Positions 8,945 through 17,316 of a stretch of 64,000 bases of DNA are shown piece by piece (the first letter of the stretch is position 1; every line of letters starts with the position of its first letter). A model generated the notes under the pieces. The model worked only from the letters and a program-made list of their open reading frames with translations. It made no database searches and was not told where the DNA came from. The stretch is from an uncultured Clostridium sp. (lineage in GTDB: Bacteria; Bacillota; Clostridia; TANB77; CAG-508), in the NCBI GenBank assembly GCA_900551615.1, contig URWN01000005.1:9848-73847 (forward strand), written 5' to 3'. Both the position numbers and the translations under genes were made by a program.

Positions 8945-10381
8945 TTAAATTATATTATTTTGCTCTGTTAATTTTTTAAATAAATCTTTATATATTTTAT
9001 TCGGATCTAAATCATTAACAAATGTAATTTTATGCCTATTTTCCGTTAATTCATATGATGTATCTTCTTTTATAATTGGGCAACTGACTTCTTCTGTTTC
9101 AAACCAAGATTTATTTATCATATATGCAATAACATCTATATCCCAAATAACTCTTCTTTCTTTTATTTCATGATATGTATCATTTACAAACCTTTGACAC
9201 AAATAATCACATAATTCACTTTTTCCTTTTAAGAAATGTTCTAATTCATATTTAGAAATCATTAGATTTGAAGCAACATTTTTACCTGGAATTACTGTCA
9301 ATTTTACTTTTGATTCAAATACTTCTCTGATAGCTTGTACATCATGTCTAAAATTACATTCTATGTTATTTTTATTTAAGAAGCTATGTCCACCTGTCCA
9401 AATTATTTCTATCTTTTCTATAATGTCTGGTGATTTTTTTATTGCTAGTGCAATATTTGTAATCGGTCCAATTGCTAATATATATGTTTTTTTATTTGTA
9501 TTTGCAATTTCAACAATTTTATTAACTGCATCATTATTTTCATTATATCTATTACAAATATAATCTATTGAACCCTTAAACACTTTATTTTTAGTTTCAA
9601 AATTTAGCCAATTACATATTCTAAGTATTTCATTATAACTTTTATCCGTTGCCTCTGCTATAGTTTCTTCAATCTCATCGTGTGAATGCGGTGCTATTGT
9701 TATCGCATCAATATTAAATTTATCTTGGTTTTTTAATAAATATGCAAGTGCAAAATGATCGTCACATTCAGTATCCATGTCTGTATCTAATATTACATTA
9801 ACTTTTTCTTTTTTATAGTTTGTAATAAATTCATAAATTTCTTTCCAATTATAAACTCTTGTAATTTCTTTTTCTTCTCTATTACAAGGTTTGTCCATTA
9901 TAAGTGTAGTTATATTTTTTTTATAACATTCTCTACAAATACTATTAGAATCATCTATCATTACATCAATACCATTTTCTATACATTTTTCTGCCTTTTC
10001 TTTTTTATATTTTGTAAAAATTAATTTATCATATGGTATCTCTTTTTCTCTTAACCATTTCTTTGTCATATTATATGGGTCTGAGTATTCTCCATTATCC
10101 CTACCTGTAATAATTACAATAGTATGTCCATCTTCTTTTAATTTTTCAATATATTCTTTTGCACCTTCTTTTACTCCTAAGTTTTTAGCTATTCTTTCAA
10201 CATTGTCTAGATAAAATGGCCATAATTCTTCTTCAGACCAATCAAACATTCCCTCAGTCATATGTTTATTTGGGTCAATGATTCCTGTATTTCTTAATTC
10301 TTTATCATGCTTTAAAAATTCTTCTTCCAATGCTTCATCAAATTTTGATATTACATTATCTATATCTATTCCTATGTTCAT
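8945..10381 (-). CDS. Fused 5'(3')-deoxyribonucleotidase / nucleoside hydrolase
   Basis: 478 residues in two domains. Residues 1-190 are a HAD-type NT5C-like nucleotidase: DIDN at residues 6-9 (nucleophile and acid), a TGRD motif near residue 95 and an IDDS motif near 142. Residues 195-470 are an inosine-uridine-type nucleoside hydrolase with an N-terminal DTDxD and DDHFAL metal-binding cluster, a GPITN motif near residue 305 and a DIDV motif near residue 425. Together they could strip phosphate from a nucleotide and then cleave the N-glycosidic bond, releasing base and sugar. A GAGG site precedes ATG 10381. Related stand-alone NT5C sits at 36094-36711. Confidence 0.8.
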   Translation of the reverse strand: MNIGIDIDNVISKFDEALEEEFLKHDKELRNTGIIDPNKHMTEGMFDWSEEELWPFYLDNVERIAKNLGVKEGAKEYIEKLKEDGHTIVIITGRDNGEYSDPYNMTKKWLREKEIPYDKLIFTKYKKEKAEKCIENGIDVMIDDSNSICRECYKKNITTLIMDKPCNREEKEITRVYNWKEIYEFITNYKKEKVNVILDTDMDTECDDHFALAYLLKNQDKFNIDAITIAPHSHDEIEETIAEATDKSYNEILRICNWLNFETKNKVFKGSIDYICNRYNENNDAVNKIVEIANTNKKTYILAIGPITNIALAIKKSPDIIEKIEIIWTGGHSFLNKNNIECNFRHDVQAIREVFESKVKLTVIPGKNVASNLMISKYELEHFLKGKSELCDYLCQRFVNDTYHEIKERRVIWDIDVIAYMINKSWFETEEVSCPIIKEDTSYELTENRHKITFVNDLDPNKIYKDLFKKLTEQNNII

Positions 10382-10422
10382 TTTTTACCTCTTCCTTATT
10401 AATATATATTTTATTAAAATCT

Positions 10423-11631
10423 TTATTTAATCATATTTTTGTTTATATATACAATAAATACTATATACACTATTATTGCTATAAGAAAAGTAGTTGATAT
10501 AATATTTTCATTTTCTTTAAATACTGTATAAGATAGTATTGGAATTATTGCTGTAACAATTCCTTCTATAAATCTCTCAAATGTTACATATGAAGTTTGA
10601 TAATTTTCTTTTGAACTCTCATATATAGCAACATTATCGTATATGTCATAAGCACTATTTGCGCACCCCATAAAAACATATATTATCGGTAATAAATATA
10701 TTACATAGTTAGCTTTAAACACAAATAATAATATAAAAGAAATTATATATAATATGCCATTTGGAATAAGTACTCTTTTCCATTCTCTGCCATCTGCTTT
10801 TCTTGCCCAAAATTTACTAAATAATGCATCTGACAAATTTATTACTATATTTAAAATACTGTAATATACATAATTTATATGTATATACCTAAGTAAATAC
10901 ACATTTAAGTACATTGTTCCAATTCCTAATGCAAATCTATTAATTCCTGCAGTAATTAGTACTTTTTTAAACGATTTATCTTTTGCAGGTCTTGATATAG
11001 ATTCTTTAATTGTAATGGGCTTATCTTCTATCTCAGGTTTATACGTATTTATCCTTATCATAATATCAATAAATGCTATAATAAAGACTATCCCAAATAA
11101 TATTAAGAATCCGTTTAATTCATATCCATTTGCTTTAAACTTATCTAATATAACTCCCATAAATAAACTAAATGCCATAACAACTGTATTTTTTATCATA
11201 TTTTTACTTGAAGCAAATTTTGTTCTGTCTTCTTTTTTTACTAGTGTCATTCTCCAATTTACAAATGTTATATATCCCATTTCTCCTGTTACTGCATATA
11301 TTGATGCAAATATGAAAAAGAATATTGTTCTAACAGTTATATTATCTGATATAAATGGTATAAAAGCAAAACCAACTGACGCTAATCTGTATATAGTATA
11401 ATTTGATAATACTACCAATTTTGATTGTCCTATTTTTGAAAAAAGTGGTGCTGCTAATATTTGTAGCACATTTGTTATTGTGTCTAATACCGCATATATT
11501 CCAATCGCTAAGTCTGATAGTCCTAAATATACTGCAAATGCAGTTATCAGTGAACTACTTGCTATTTTGTTATTTGCGGTATCTAATATTGATGATGTAA
11601 GATATTTTTTATATTCTTTTTTATAATTCAT
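10423..11631 (-). CDS. MFS transporter
   Basis: 402 residues from the ATG at 11631, preferred over an upstream ATG at 11649 because AAAAGGAA lies about nine bases before it. About twelve membrane helices are predicted, and the cytoplasmic loop between helices 6 and 7 is basic, as in MFS exporters. Its start lies inside the last codons of the preceding MFS gene (11-base overlap), so the two are translationally coupled and may form a heteromeric or sequential pair, as the pair at the left edge may. Substrate unknown. Confidence 0.8.
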   Translation of the reverse strand: MNYKKEYKKYLTSSILDTANNKIASSSLITAFAVYLGLSDLAIGIYAVLDTITNVLQILAAPLFSKIGQSKLVVLSNYTIYRLASVGFAFIPFISDNITVRTIFFFIFASIYAVTGEMGYITFVNWRMTLVKKEDRTKFASSKNMIKNTVVMAFSLFMGVILDKFKANGYELNGFLILFGIVFIIAFIDIMIRINTYKPEIEDKPITIKESISRPAKDKSFKKVLITAGINRFALGIGTMYLNVYLLRYIHINYVYYSILNIVINLSDALFSKFWARKADGREWKRVLIPNGILYIISFILLFVFKANYVIYLLPIIYVFMGCANSAYDIYDNVAIYESSKENYQTSYVTFERFIEGIVTAIIPILSYTVFKENENIISTTFLIAIIVYIVFIVYINKNMIK

Positions 11632-12865
11632 TTTCTTGTTCCTTTTCATTATTATTTATTATAATTTTATACAAATATATACTTACAAAAATTTCTATTA
11701 TTGATAAAACCGTTAAAATACTTATTACTAATACCATTGGGTATTTTAACAGTATTGTCGTAAAACTCAAACTTATTATTGTTCTCACAATTTTTCTTGA
11801 TAACTCCATAGTTGTTAATAATGTTTGTTGTCTATTTTTATCAGTATTTTTTAAAGCCAAATCTTGCATATACACCTTAAAAGGATCTCTTATGAAAAGT
11901 ATAATTACATATCCAAGCCCCATAATCACAAATTTCATTACTGGCATATTAGATACATTATAACCAATAAGCATTAAAATCAATGATATTAATAATCCCA
12001 CTGGAAGCATTATTCCTACTTTGTCTTCATATTTTTTATGTATTTTGTCAAATTTTATATTTGATAATAATCTTACTATCCTTGACACACATAATATTGC
12101 ACCAATTACTAGTGATGTTTTTTCAACATCATATAATTTTAATAATTCTTGTTGAATAAATAGTTTTCCATTAGATTGTCCAGAATTTACCATTGGATAA
12201 CATAATCCATATGAAAGTAGTATGAATATTATAATTTTTGTGTATTTAATTTTTCCTTTACCTATTTCTTTATTTTTTTCTAATTTATTTTTATTATCTT
12301 TTGAATAGTCTACCATATACCAAGATAATATAAAACATATTACACAAAATGTAATACAGCCTATCATTGGCAAATAGTTATTAATATTAAACATTATACT
12401 TGCTACAAACGATATAATCATTGTCACAGCTGCATATATTGTATTTGCTTTTGTTCTATATTTTATATATTCGTTTTCCGTGTGTTGCAATTCTAAATTA
12501 TTTTTTAACACTGCATTTATCATATTTTGAAATGTAAATGCCATCTCGTAAAATATTTTTCCAATTACGATTGTTATGTAATTTTTACCAAATGTTAATA
12601 ATATACTTGATATTAATAATAGAAATGACCCTAACCTAACTGATTTTGTATTTCCTATTTTGTGTATTATTTTAAGTAATGGTACTTGCAATAAAATATT
12701 TATTATCATTGATATTGATGTTAGAGATACTATTTGTGATGCTGTAAAGTTTTTTACTACTGTTAAAAATAATGAGTCTATTGCAACCCAAAATAATAAA
12801 TCCCCTGATAGTCCATCATACCATGGAAATATCTTATTAAATCTCTTTAGTTTATTTTCTTCCAT
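11621..12865 (-). CDS. MFS transporter
   Basis: 414 residues with about twelve membrane helices and a strongly basic middle loop near residue 200 (Lys-rich). An FPWYDGLSGDLLFW start is typical of a large group of Firmicutes MFS proteins of unassigned substrate. It begins 15 bases after the ABC exporter and overlaps the next MFS gene by 11 bases. The context, after a two-component system, a GNAT and an ABC exporter, points to efflux. Confidence 0.8.
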   Translation of the reverse strand: MEENKLKRFNKIFPWYDGLSGDLLFWVAIDSLFLTVVKNFTASQIVSLTSISMIINILLQVPLLKIIHKIGNTKSVRLGSFLLLISSILLTFGKNYITIVIGKIFYEMAFTFQNMINAVLKNNLELQHTENEYIKYRTKANTIYAAVTMIISFVASIMFNINNYLPMIGCITFCVICFILSWYMVDYSKDNKNKLEKNKEIGKGKIKYTKIIIFILLSYGLCYPMVNSGQSNGKLFIQQELLKLYDVEKTSLVIGAILCVSRIVRLLSNIKFDKIHKKYEDKVGIMLPVGLLISLILMLIGYNVSNMPVMKFVIMGLGYVIILFIRDPFKVYMQDLALKNTDKNRQQTLLTTMELSRKIVRTIISLSFTTILLKYPMVLVISILTVLSIIEIFVSIYLYKIIINNNEKEQENEL

Positions 12866-12880
12866 TTGTTACTCCATCTT

Positions 12881-14599
12881 TTATTCTTCTATTTCATATA
12901 AATTTTTATATTCTTCACAATTATTCATTAATTCTATATGTGTACCAGAAGCGCATATTTTATGCTTGTCAACCACAAAAATATTATCCGCATCAACTAT
13001 TGTACTTAATCTATGTGCTACAATTATAACAGTGTGGTCTTTTGATAATTCTTTAATAACATTTTTGATTTTTTCTTGATTACTATTATCCAAAGAACTT
13101 GTTGCTTCATCTAATAGAATTATTTTTGATTTTTTTATTAGTGCCCTTGCAATTGCTATTCTCTGCTTTTGTCCACCACTTAGAATCACTCCATTTTCTC
13201 CAACAAGAGTGTCATAACCATCTTCCATAGATTCTATAACATCATGAATCTGTGCCTTTTTACAAACATCGATTATTTCCTCATCAGTCGTATCAGGATT
13301 TGCCAATTTTATATTATCTTTTATTGATAAATTAAAAATATATGGTGATTGTGAAACAATAGAAATATTATCTTTTATTGTTTTTTCTGATAAATCATTT
13401 ATATTATAATTATCTATTAAAACTTTTCCACTATCTACACTATATCCTTTACTAATTAATTTTAAAATTGTTGATTTTCCTTCTCCACTTTTTCCTACAA
13501 TTGCTATCATTTTATTTGGTTCTATTTTGAAGTTAAGATTTTCAAATAACTTGTTTGAGTTATATTGAAAATCTACATTTTTAAATTCTATATTTCCTTT
13601 TATATTATTTACTTTTAATGTTCCAAAATTTTCTTTAACAAAAGACTTATATGTAATTATATCAAAAACTCTTGATGATGAAACTTTTCCATCTGCTAAT
13701 TTTTCTCTTATTTCTGATATATAATTTATCAAATTTAAAACCTTATTTTTATATAAGAAAATTATCAAAAATGAACTTACTTGAAGTGTATTGTTCATAA
13801 TGAAATGTATTGATAGCAAAACGAATATAAAGTCTAAAATATGTTGAAATACTGCAATCCATCTGTTCCAAGTCCTTCTAGTATGTGTAGTTTTAATTTC
13901 TGCTTTTATAGTTTCTAACTGTTTTGCATTAGTTTCTTTTAAAACTATTTCTTTTAGATTTAAGTTTTTTATTTCTCTTATACCTCTTATAATATCTGTA
14001 TATAATCCAACAGTTTTTTCGTCTTTTTCCTTATAATCTTTTTTTACTCTTTTATAATAGAATAATTTTTTTGAAGTTAACATATATACTAATATTATAT
14101 TTAAAATTAAAAATATTCCTAAATATGCATTAAGATATAATACATAAACTATAAAACTTACATTTAATATTATTCCAGATAAGTCATCTGTTATATAATC
14201 AAATAATTCTGATAATTCTGTTGTATCTTTATTTAATCTTGAAATAAAAATTCCTGAATTTGTGTTATCAAAATTCTTTACTTCAAAGTTTGTCAAACTT
14301 TCTAACATATCTCTTTTTAAATCAAAATTTACTTTTCCATTTAATTTTAATACTAATCTAGACCACAGGTTTGTTACTATTTCTATAATTATTCTTAATA
14401 TTAATAAAAATAATGCTATTTTTATTATATTAGTTTTGTCAAAGTCTTCAAAGAATCCAAGCATTTTTCCTTCATATATTGGTGATAATAATGATATTCC
14501 AGCATATGCTAAACTCAATATTATTACTCCTATTGAAAGAAATTTATATTTTTTATAATATTTTAATAATTCAATTAAATTTTTGCTATCTTTTTTCAT
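12881..14599 (-). CDS. ABC exporter, fused permease and ATPase
   Basis: 572 residues from the ATG at 14599 (GGAGAAG six bases upstream). Residues 1-320 carry six membrane helices of an ABC type-1 exporter half. The C-terminal ATPase shows the Walker A motif GKSGEGKST near residue 375, the Q-loop, the signature LSGGQKQR near residue 475, Walker B ILLDEATSSLD and an H-loop AHRLS. A half-transporter of this size works as a homodimer. It follows the GNAT by 19 bases and precedes the MFS pair. Family members export lipids, peptides or drugs. Confidence 0.9.
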   Translation of the reverse strand: MKKDSKNLIELLKYYKKYKFLSIGVIILSLAYAGISLLSPIYEGKMLGFFEDFDKTNIIKIALFLLILRIIIEIVTNLWSRLVLKLNGKVNFDLKRDMLESLTNFEVKNFDNTNSGIFISRLNKDTTELSELFDYITDDLSGIILNVSFIVYVLYLNAYLGIFLILNIILVYMLTSKKLFYYKRVKKDYKEKDEKTVGLYTDIIRGIREIKNLNLKEIVLKETNAKQLETIKAEIKTTHTRRTWNRWIAVFQHILDFIFVLLSIHFIMNNTLQVSSFLIIFLYKNKVLNLINYISEIREKLADGKVSSSRVFDIITYKSFVKENFGTLKVNNIKGNIEFKNVDFQYNSNKLFENLNFKIEPNKMIAIVGKSGEGKSTILKLISKGYSVDSGKVLIDNYNINDLSEKTIKDNISIVSQSPYIFNLSIKDNIKLANPDTTDEEIIDVCKKAQIHDVIESMEDGYDTLVGENGVILSGGQKQRIAIARALIKKSKIILLDEATSSLDNSNQEKIKNVIKELSKDHTVIIVAHRLSTIVDADNIFVVDKHKICASGTHIELMNNCEEYKNLYEIEE

Positions 14600-14618
14600 T
14601 TTGCTTCTCCATTTTAAT

Positions 14619-15221
14619 TTATAGTATTTTTTCATATATAAATGCTTTTTCATCCGTATTTTTTTCTAATTTTCCATATTCTATATCTTCTATTATTGTT
14701 TCATAAATTTTTTTACATCCACATTTTTCATAAAAATGATAATTACATGATTCATCTGTTAGTATTTGTAAGTTTTTCATATTATCTTTTTTAGCCATCT
14801 TAAACACTTCAAGCAATAATTTTTCACCTATTTTTTGTCCTCTAAAATTTTTATCTACTATAAGAATGGAAACTTCTCCATCAAAATAATTTTCTAATTC
14901 TTTTGGTACATAATCATAATTATTCTCATATTGATTAAATCCTTCTTTATCTTTAATTTTTTTACTTTTTCGCAATATATTGCCTATTGTTTTGTATATT
15001 TTTCTTTTTATTAATCTTCTATGTGAGCTTTTATTTGAATATCCACAAAATCCAACAAGTTTCTTTCCATCTTTATATGTTACAATTTTTTCACTTTCTT
15101 CTAATAAATCAATTAAATATATCCATGCACAAATATTTCCTTCTGCTTCTGATTCTCTTTTTCCTAAATTCCATTCTTCAGCCAATAAATTTACTGCTTG
15201 TTTCATTTCATTATATTTCAT
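14619..15221 (-). CDS. GNAT-family N-acetyltransferase
   Basis: 200 residues. The acetyl-CoA loop is RGQKIGEKLL near residue 128, with a VSILIVD strand before it and a YEKCGCK motif near residue 168, as in GNAT enzymes. It is longer than a minimal GNAT because of an N-terminal helical part (residues 1-50) and a Lys-rich insertion near residue 70. It is the first enzyme gene after the sensor kinase, 30 bases downstream, so it is likely controlled by that two-component system. The acceptor substrate is unknown. Confidence 0.8.
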   Translation of the reverse strand: MKYNEMKQAVNLLAEEWNLGKRESEAEGNICAWIYLIDLLEESEKIVTYKDGKKLVGFCGYSNKSSHRRLIKRKIYKTIGNILRKSKKIKDKEGFNQYENNYDYVPKELENYFDGEVSILIVDKNFRGQKIGEKLLLEVFKMAKKDNMKNLQILTDESCNYHFYEKCGCKKIYETIIEDIEYGKLEKNTDEKAFIYEKIL

Positions 15222-15251
15222 TTGTTTCTCCTATATTTTCTTATATTTTTA

Positions 15252-16487
15252 TTACTTCATATACTTAATCACAAACTCTGTACCTTTGTCAAGCTCTGAC
15301 TTGCAACTTATCATGCCATTATTTTTTTCAATAATATTTTTTGCCAATGCAAGTCCAATACCTACGCTATTTTCAGAAGAATTTTGACCTTTATAAAATC
15401 TTTCAAAAATATGTTTTAAATCTTCTTTTGTCATTCCTTCTCCTTCGTCTCTTATTGCTATTTTTGTAAACAAGGTATTTTCTTCATATTTTATATAAAT
15501 TTTTCCATTTTCTTCATTATGTTCAATACAATTTTTAATAATATTTGTAACCGCTTCTTGTTGCCATTTATAGTCACCTAAAAATGAGGCCTTTTCGTCT
15601 CCTTTAATAATAATTTGTTGATTTTTTATTTCGATTGGTATTTCTAAGTTTCTGATTATTTCACCTATAAATTTTTTTAAGTTGATTTTTTCTTCATTAA
15701 ATTTTATAACATTTGCATCTAATTTTGATAATTTTAGCATTGATATAACAAGCCAGTTTATCCAATCTATTTGTTTGCTAATTTCAAATATAAATTTTTG
15801 TTTTGTGCTTTCTTCCATGCTCGGATTATCTTTTAAATTGTCTAGCATTATTGTTATTGATGTTAGTGGTGTTTTTAATTGATGTGATATATCTTCAACA
15901 GACATTTTTAAATTTTCTTTGTCTTTTTTTGATGTTTCGCTTTCTTCTTTTAACATAACTGTAATTTTGTATAGTTCGTTTTTTAAGTTGCTTAGTTCAT
16001 CTTCGCTATTTTCGTTTATATCTAAGTCATATTTTCTGTTTTTTATTTCATTTATATATTGTGTAATTTGATTTATTTTTTTATCTCTTTTTTTCAAATA
16101 CACTAAAAAAATACCCATACATAAAATACTAAAAATTATAATTAATATAATGTTTGATATTAAATTTTGTTTCATTTGATTTTGTACTGATATTATAGAA
16201 TTTGTTTCATTTGTGTCAATTCCATATTTTGCAAGTTCGGCTTGTCCCTTTTTATATTCTTCAGTATTTTGGTTTGAATTTAATATTTCTATTATTTTTC
16301 TAGTATCTATCTCTGGCTTTTCTTTTAACATTGTTCCTATTATGTCTGCAATTTTTTGGTTTGCAATAATTGTTACCTTTTGGTATTGCATATATGTTTG
16401 AATTGTTATAATTATGCTTGCTGCTATTGTTAATAGTATTATTGGTAATATTAAATATTTTATATTTTTGTTTCTTAAATGTTTCAT
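15252..16487 (-). CDS. Sensor histidine kinase
   Basis: 411 residues. Two membrane helices (about residues 10-30 and 110-130) bracket an extracellular domain of about 80 residues. The H-box SHQLKTPL places the phosphorylated His at 202. The N-box has NCIEHNEENG, and the G-boxes have DEGEG and GIGLALAK. It is an EnvZ-group kinase like those sensing cell-envelope stress or antibiotics. Its start is one base after the response-regulator stop, so they form a cognate pair. The whole 17-gene string lies downstream of it, making it the probable controller of those exporters. Confidence 0.92.
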   Translation of the reverse strand: MKHLRNKNIKYLILPIILLTIAASIIITIQTYMQYQKVTIIANQKIADIIGTMLKEKPEIDTRKIIEILNSNQNTEEYKKGQAELAKYGIDTNETNSIISVQNQMKQNLISNIILIIIFSILCMGIFLVYLKKRDKKINQITQYINEIKNRKYDLDINENSEDELSNLKNELYKITVMLKEESETSKKDKENLKMSVEDISHQLKTPLTSITIMLDNLKDNPSMEESTKQKFIFEISKQIDWINWLVISMLKLSKLDANVIKFNEEKINLKKFIGEIIRNLEIPIEIKNQQIIIKGDEKASFLGDYKWQQEAVTNIIKNCIEHNEENGKIYIKYEENTLFTKIAIRDEGEGMTKEDLKHIFERFYKGQNSSENSVGIGLALAKNIIEKNNGMISCKSELDKGTEFVIKYMK

Positions 16488-16488
16488 T

Positions 16489-17157
16489 TTAATCCCCTAT
16501 TCTATACCCAAGTCCTCTAACAGTCTTAATAATTGATTCATCACCTAATTTTTCTCTAATTCTTTTTATATAAACTGTTAAAGTATTATCATTAACAAAA
16601 TTCCCAGCAATATCCCATATTTTTTCTAACAGTTGTTCTCTTGTGATTAATTTATTTTGATTTGTAAATAACATAAGCAAAATTCTATACTCTAAACTCG
16701 TAAAAATTATTTCTTGATTATACTTGTATACCTTTGCTGATATTGTATCTATCTTGATATTTTTATATTGAATTATATTGTTATTTTCTTCTTTTTGTCC
16801 ATATCTTCGTAAAACTGATTTTATTCTTGATACTAATTCTCTAGTTCTAAAAGGTTTTACTATGTAATCATCTGCTCCTAAATCTAAACCTAGTACTACA
16901 CTTGTTTCTTCATCTTGTGCTGTCAAAAAGATTACTGGTATATCCTGTTTTTCTTTTATTTCTTTGCATATGTCAAAACCATTTCCATCTGGCAAAGATA
17001 CATCTAATAATACTATATCAATTTGTTCTTGTTTTATTTTTTCTTTACTTTCTGCTACACTTTTTGCTGATATTACTTGAAAGTTTTCTTGCTCTAGTGA
17101 ATATTTTAGGCCCATTACTATTGTTTCATTGTCTTCTACTAATAATATTTTTTTCAT
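16489..17157 (-). CDS. OmpR-family response regulator
   Basis: 222 residues with a receiver domain (acidic pair near residues 8-9, phosphorylated Asp at 52 in LLDVSLPDGNG, Thr in FLTAQD near 79 and Lys in IVKPF near 101) and a C-terminal winged-helix domain (residues 130-222, ending TVRGLGYRI). It is the first gene of the minus-strand string and pairs with the kinase one base downstream. No repeated binding boxes could be read with confidence upstream. The 130-base gap before it holds an A/T-rich promoter-like stretch. Confidence 0.93.
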   Translation of the reverse strand: MKKILLVEDNETIVMGLKYSLEQENFQVISAKSVAESKEKIKQEQIDIVLLDVSLPDGNGFDICKEIKEKQDIPVIFLTAQDEETSVVLGLDLGADDYIVKPFRTRELVSRIKSVLRRYGQKEENNNIIQYKNIKIDTISAKVYKYNQEIIFTSLEYRILLMLFTNQNKLITREQLLEKIWDIAGNFVNDNTLTVYIKRIREKLGDESIIKTVRGLGYRIGD

Positions 17158-17177
17158 AATTTTTCCTCTTAATTTTA

Positions 17178-17216
17178 TTATCTATTATACTATATCATAT
17201 TTAACAAAATAACAAA
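17178..17216 (-). promoter_or_regulatory. Possible promoter of the two-component/exporter string
   Basis: Upstream of the response regulator the minus strand reads TTGTTA followed by a TATAGT/TATAAT cluster. The best spacing is 15 bases to TATAGT, which is short, so the exact elements are uncertain. No other promoter-like sequence is seen inside the long operon, whose gaps are all short. Confidence 0.4.
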
Positions 17217-17247
17217 AGGGTATGTGAGAATTTTTATTTTACATTTT

Positions 17248-17316
17248 TCGACAAAAAATGAGACAGATTTGCTTCTGTCCCTATTGTCCTGCTCTTGTCT
17301 CACTCTTGTCTTATTT
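17248..17316. repeat. Intergenic GACA/TGTC repeat element, family 2
   Basis: A stretch with GACAAAAAATGAGACAG, then a TTTGC centre, then CTGTCCC and TTGTC motifs, lies between the response-regulator promoter region and the penicillin-binding-protein stop. The same ordered motifs recur at 30393-30459, and a weaker match occurs near 47820-47862, so it is an interspersed palindromic repeat rather than a one-off terminator. It may also end transcription of the minus-strand PBP gene. No protein is encoded. Confidence 0.55.
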
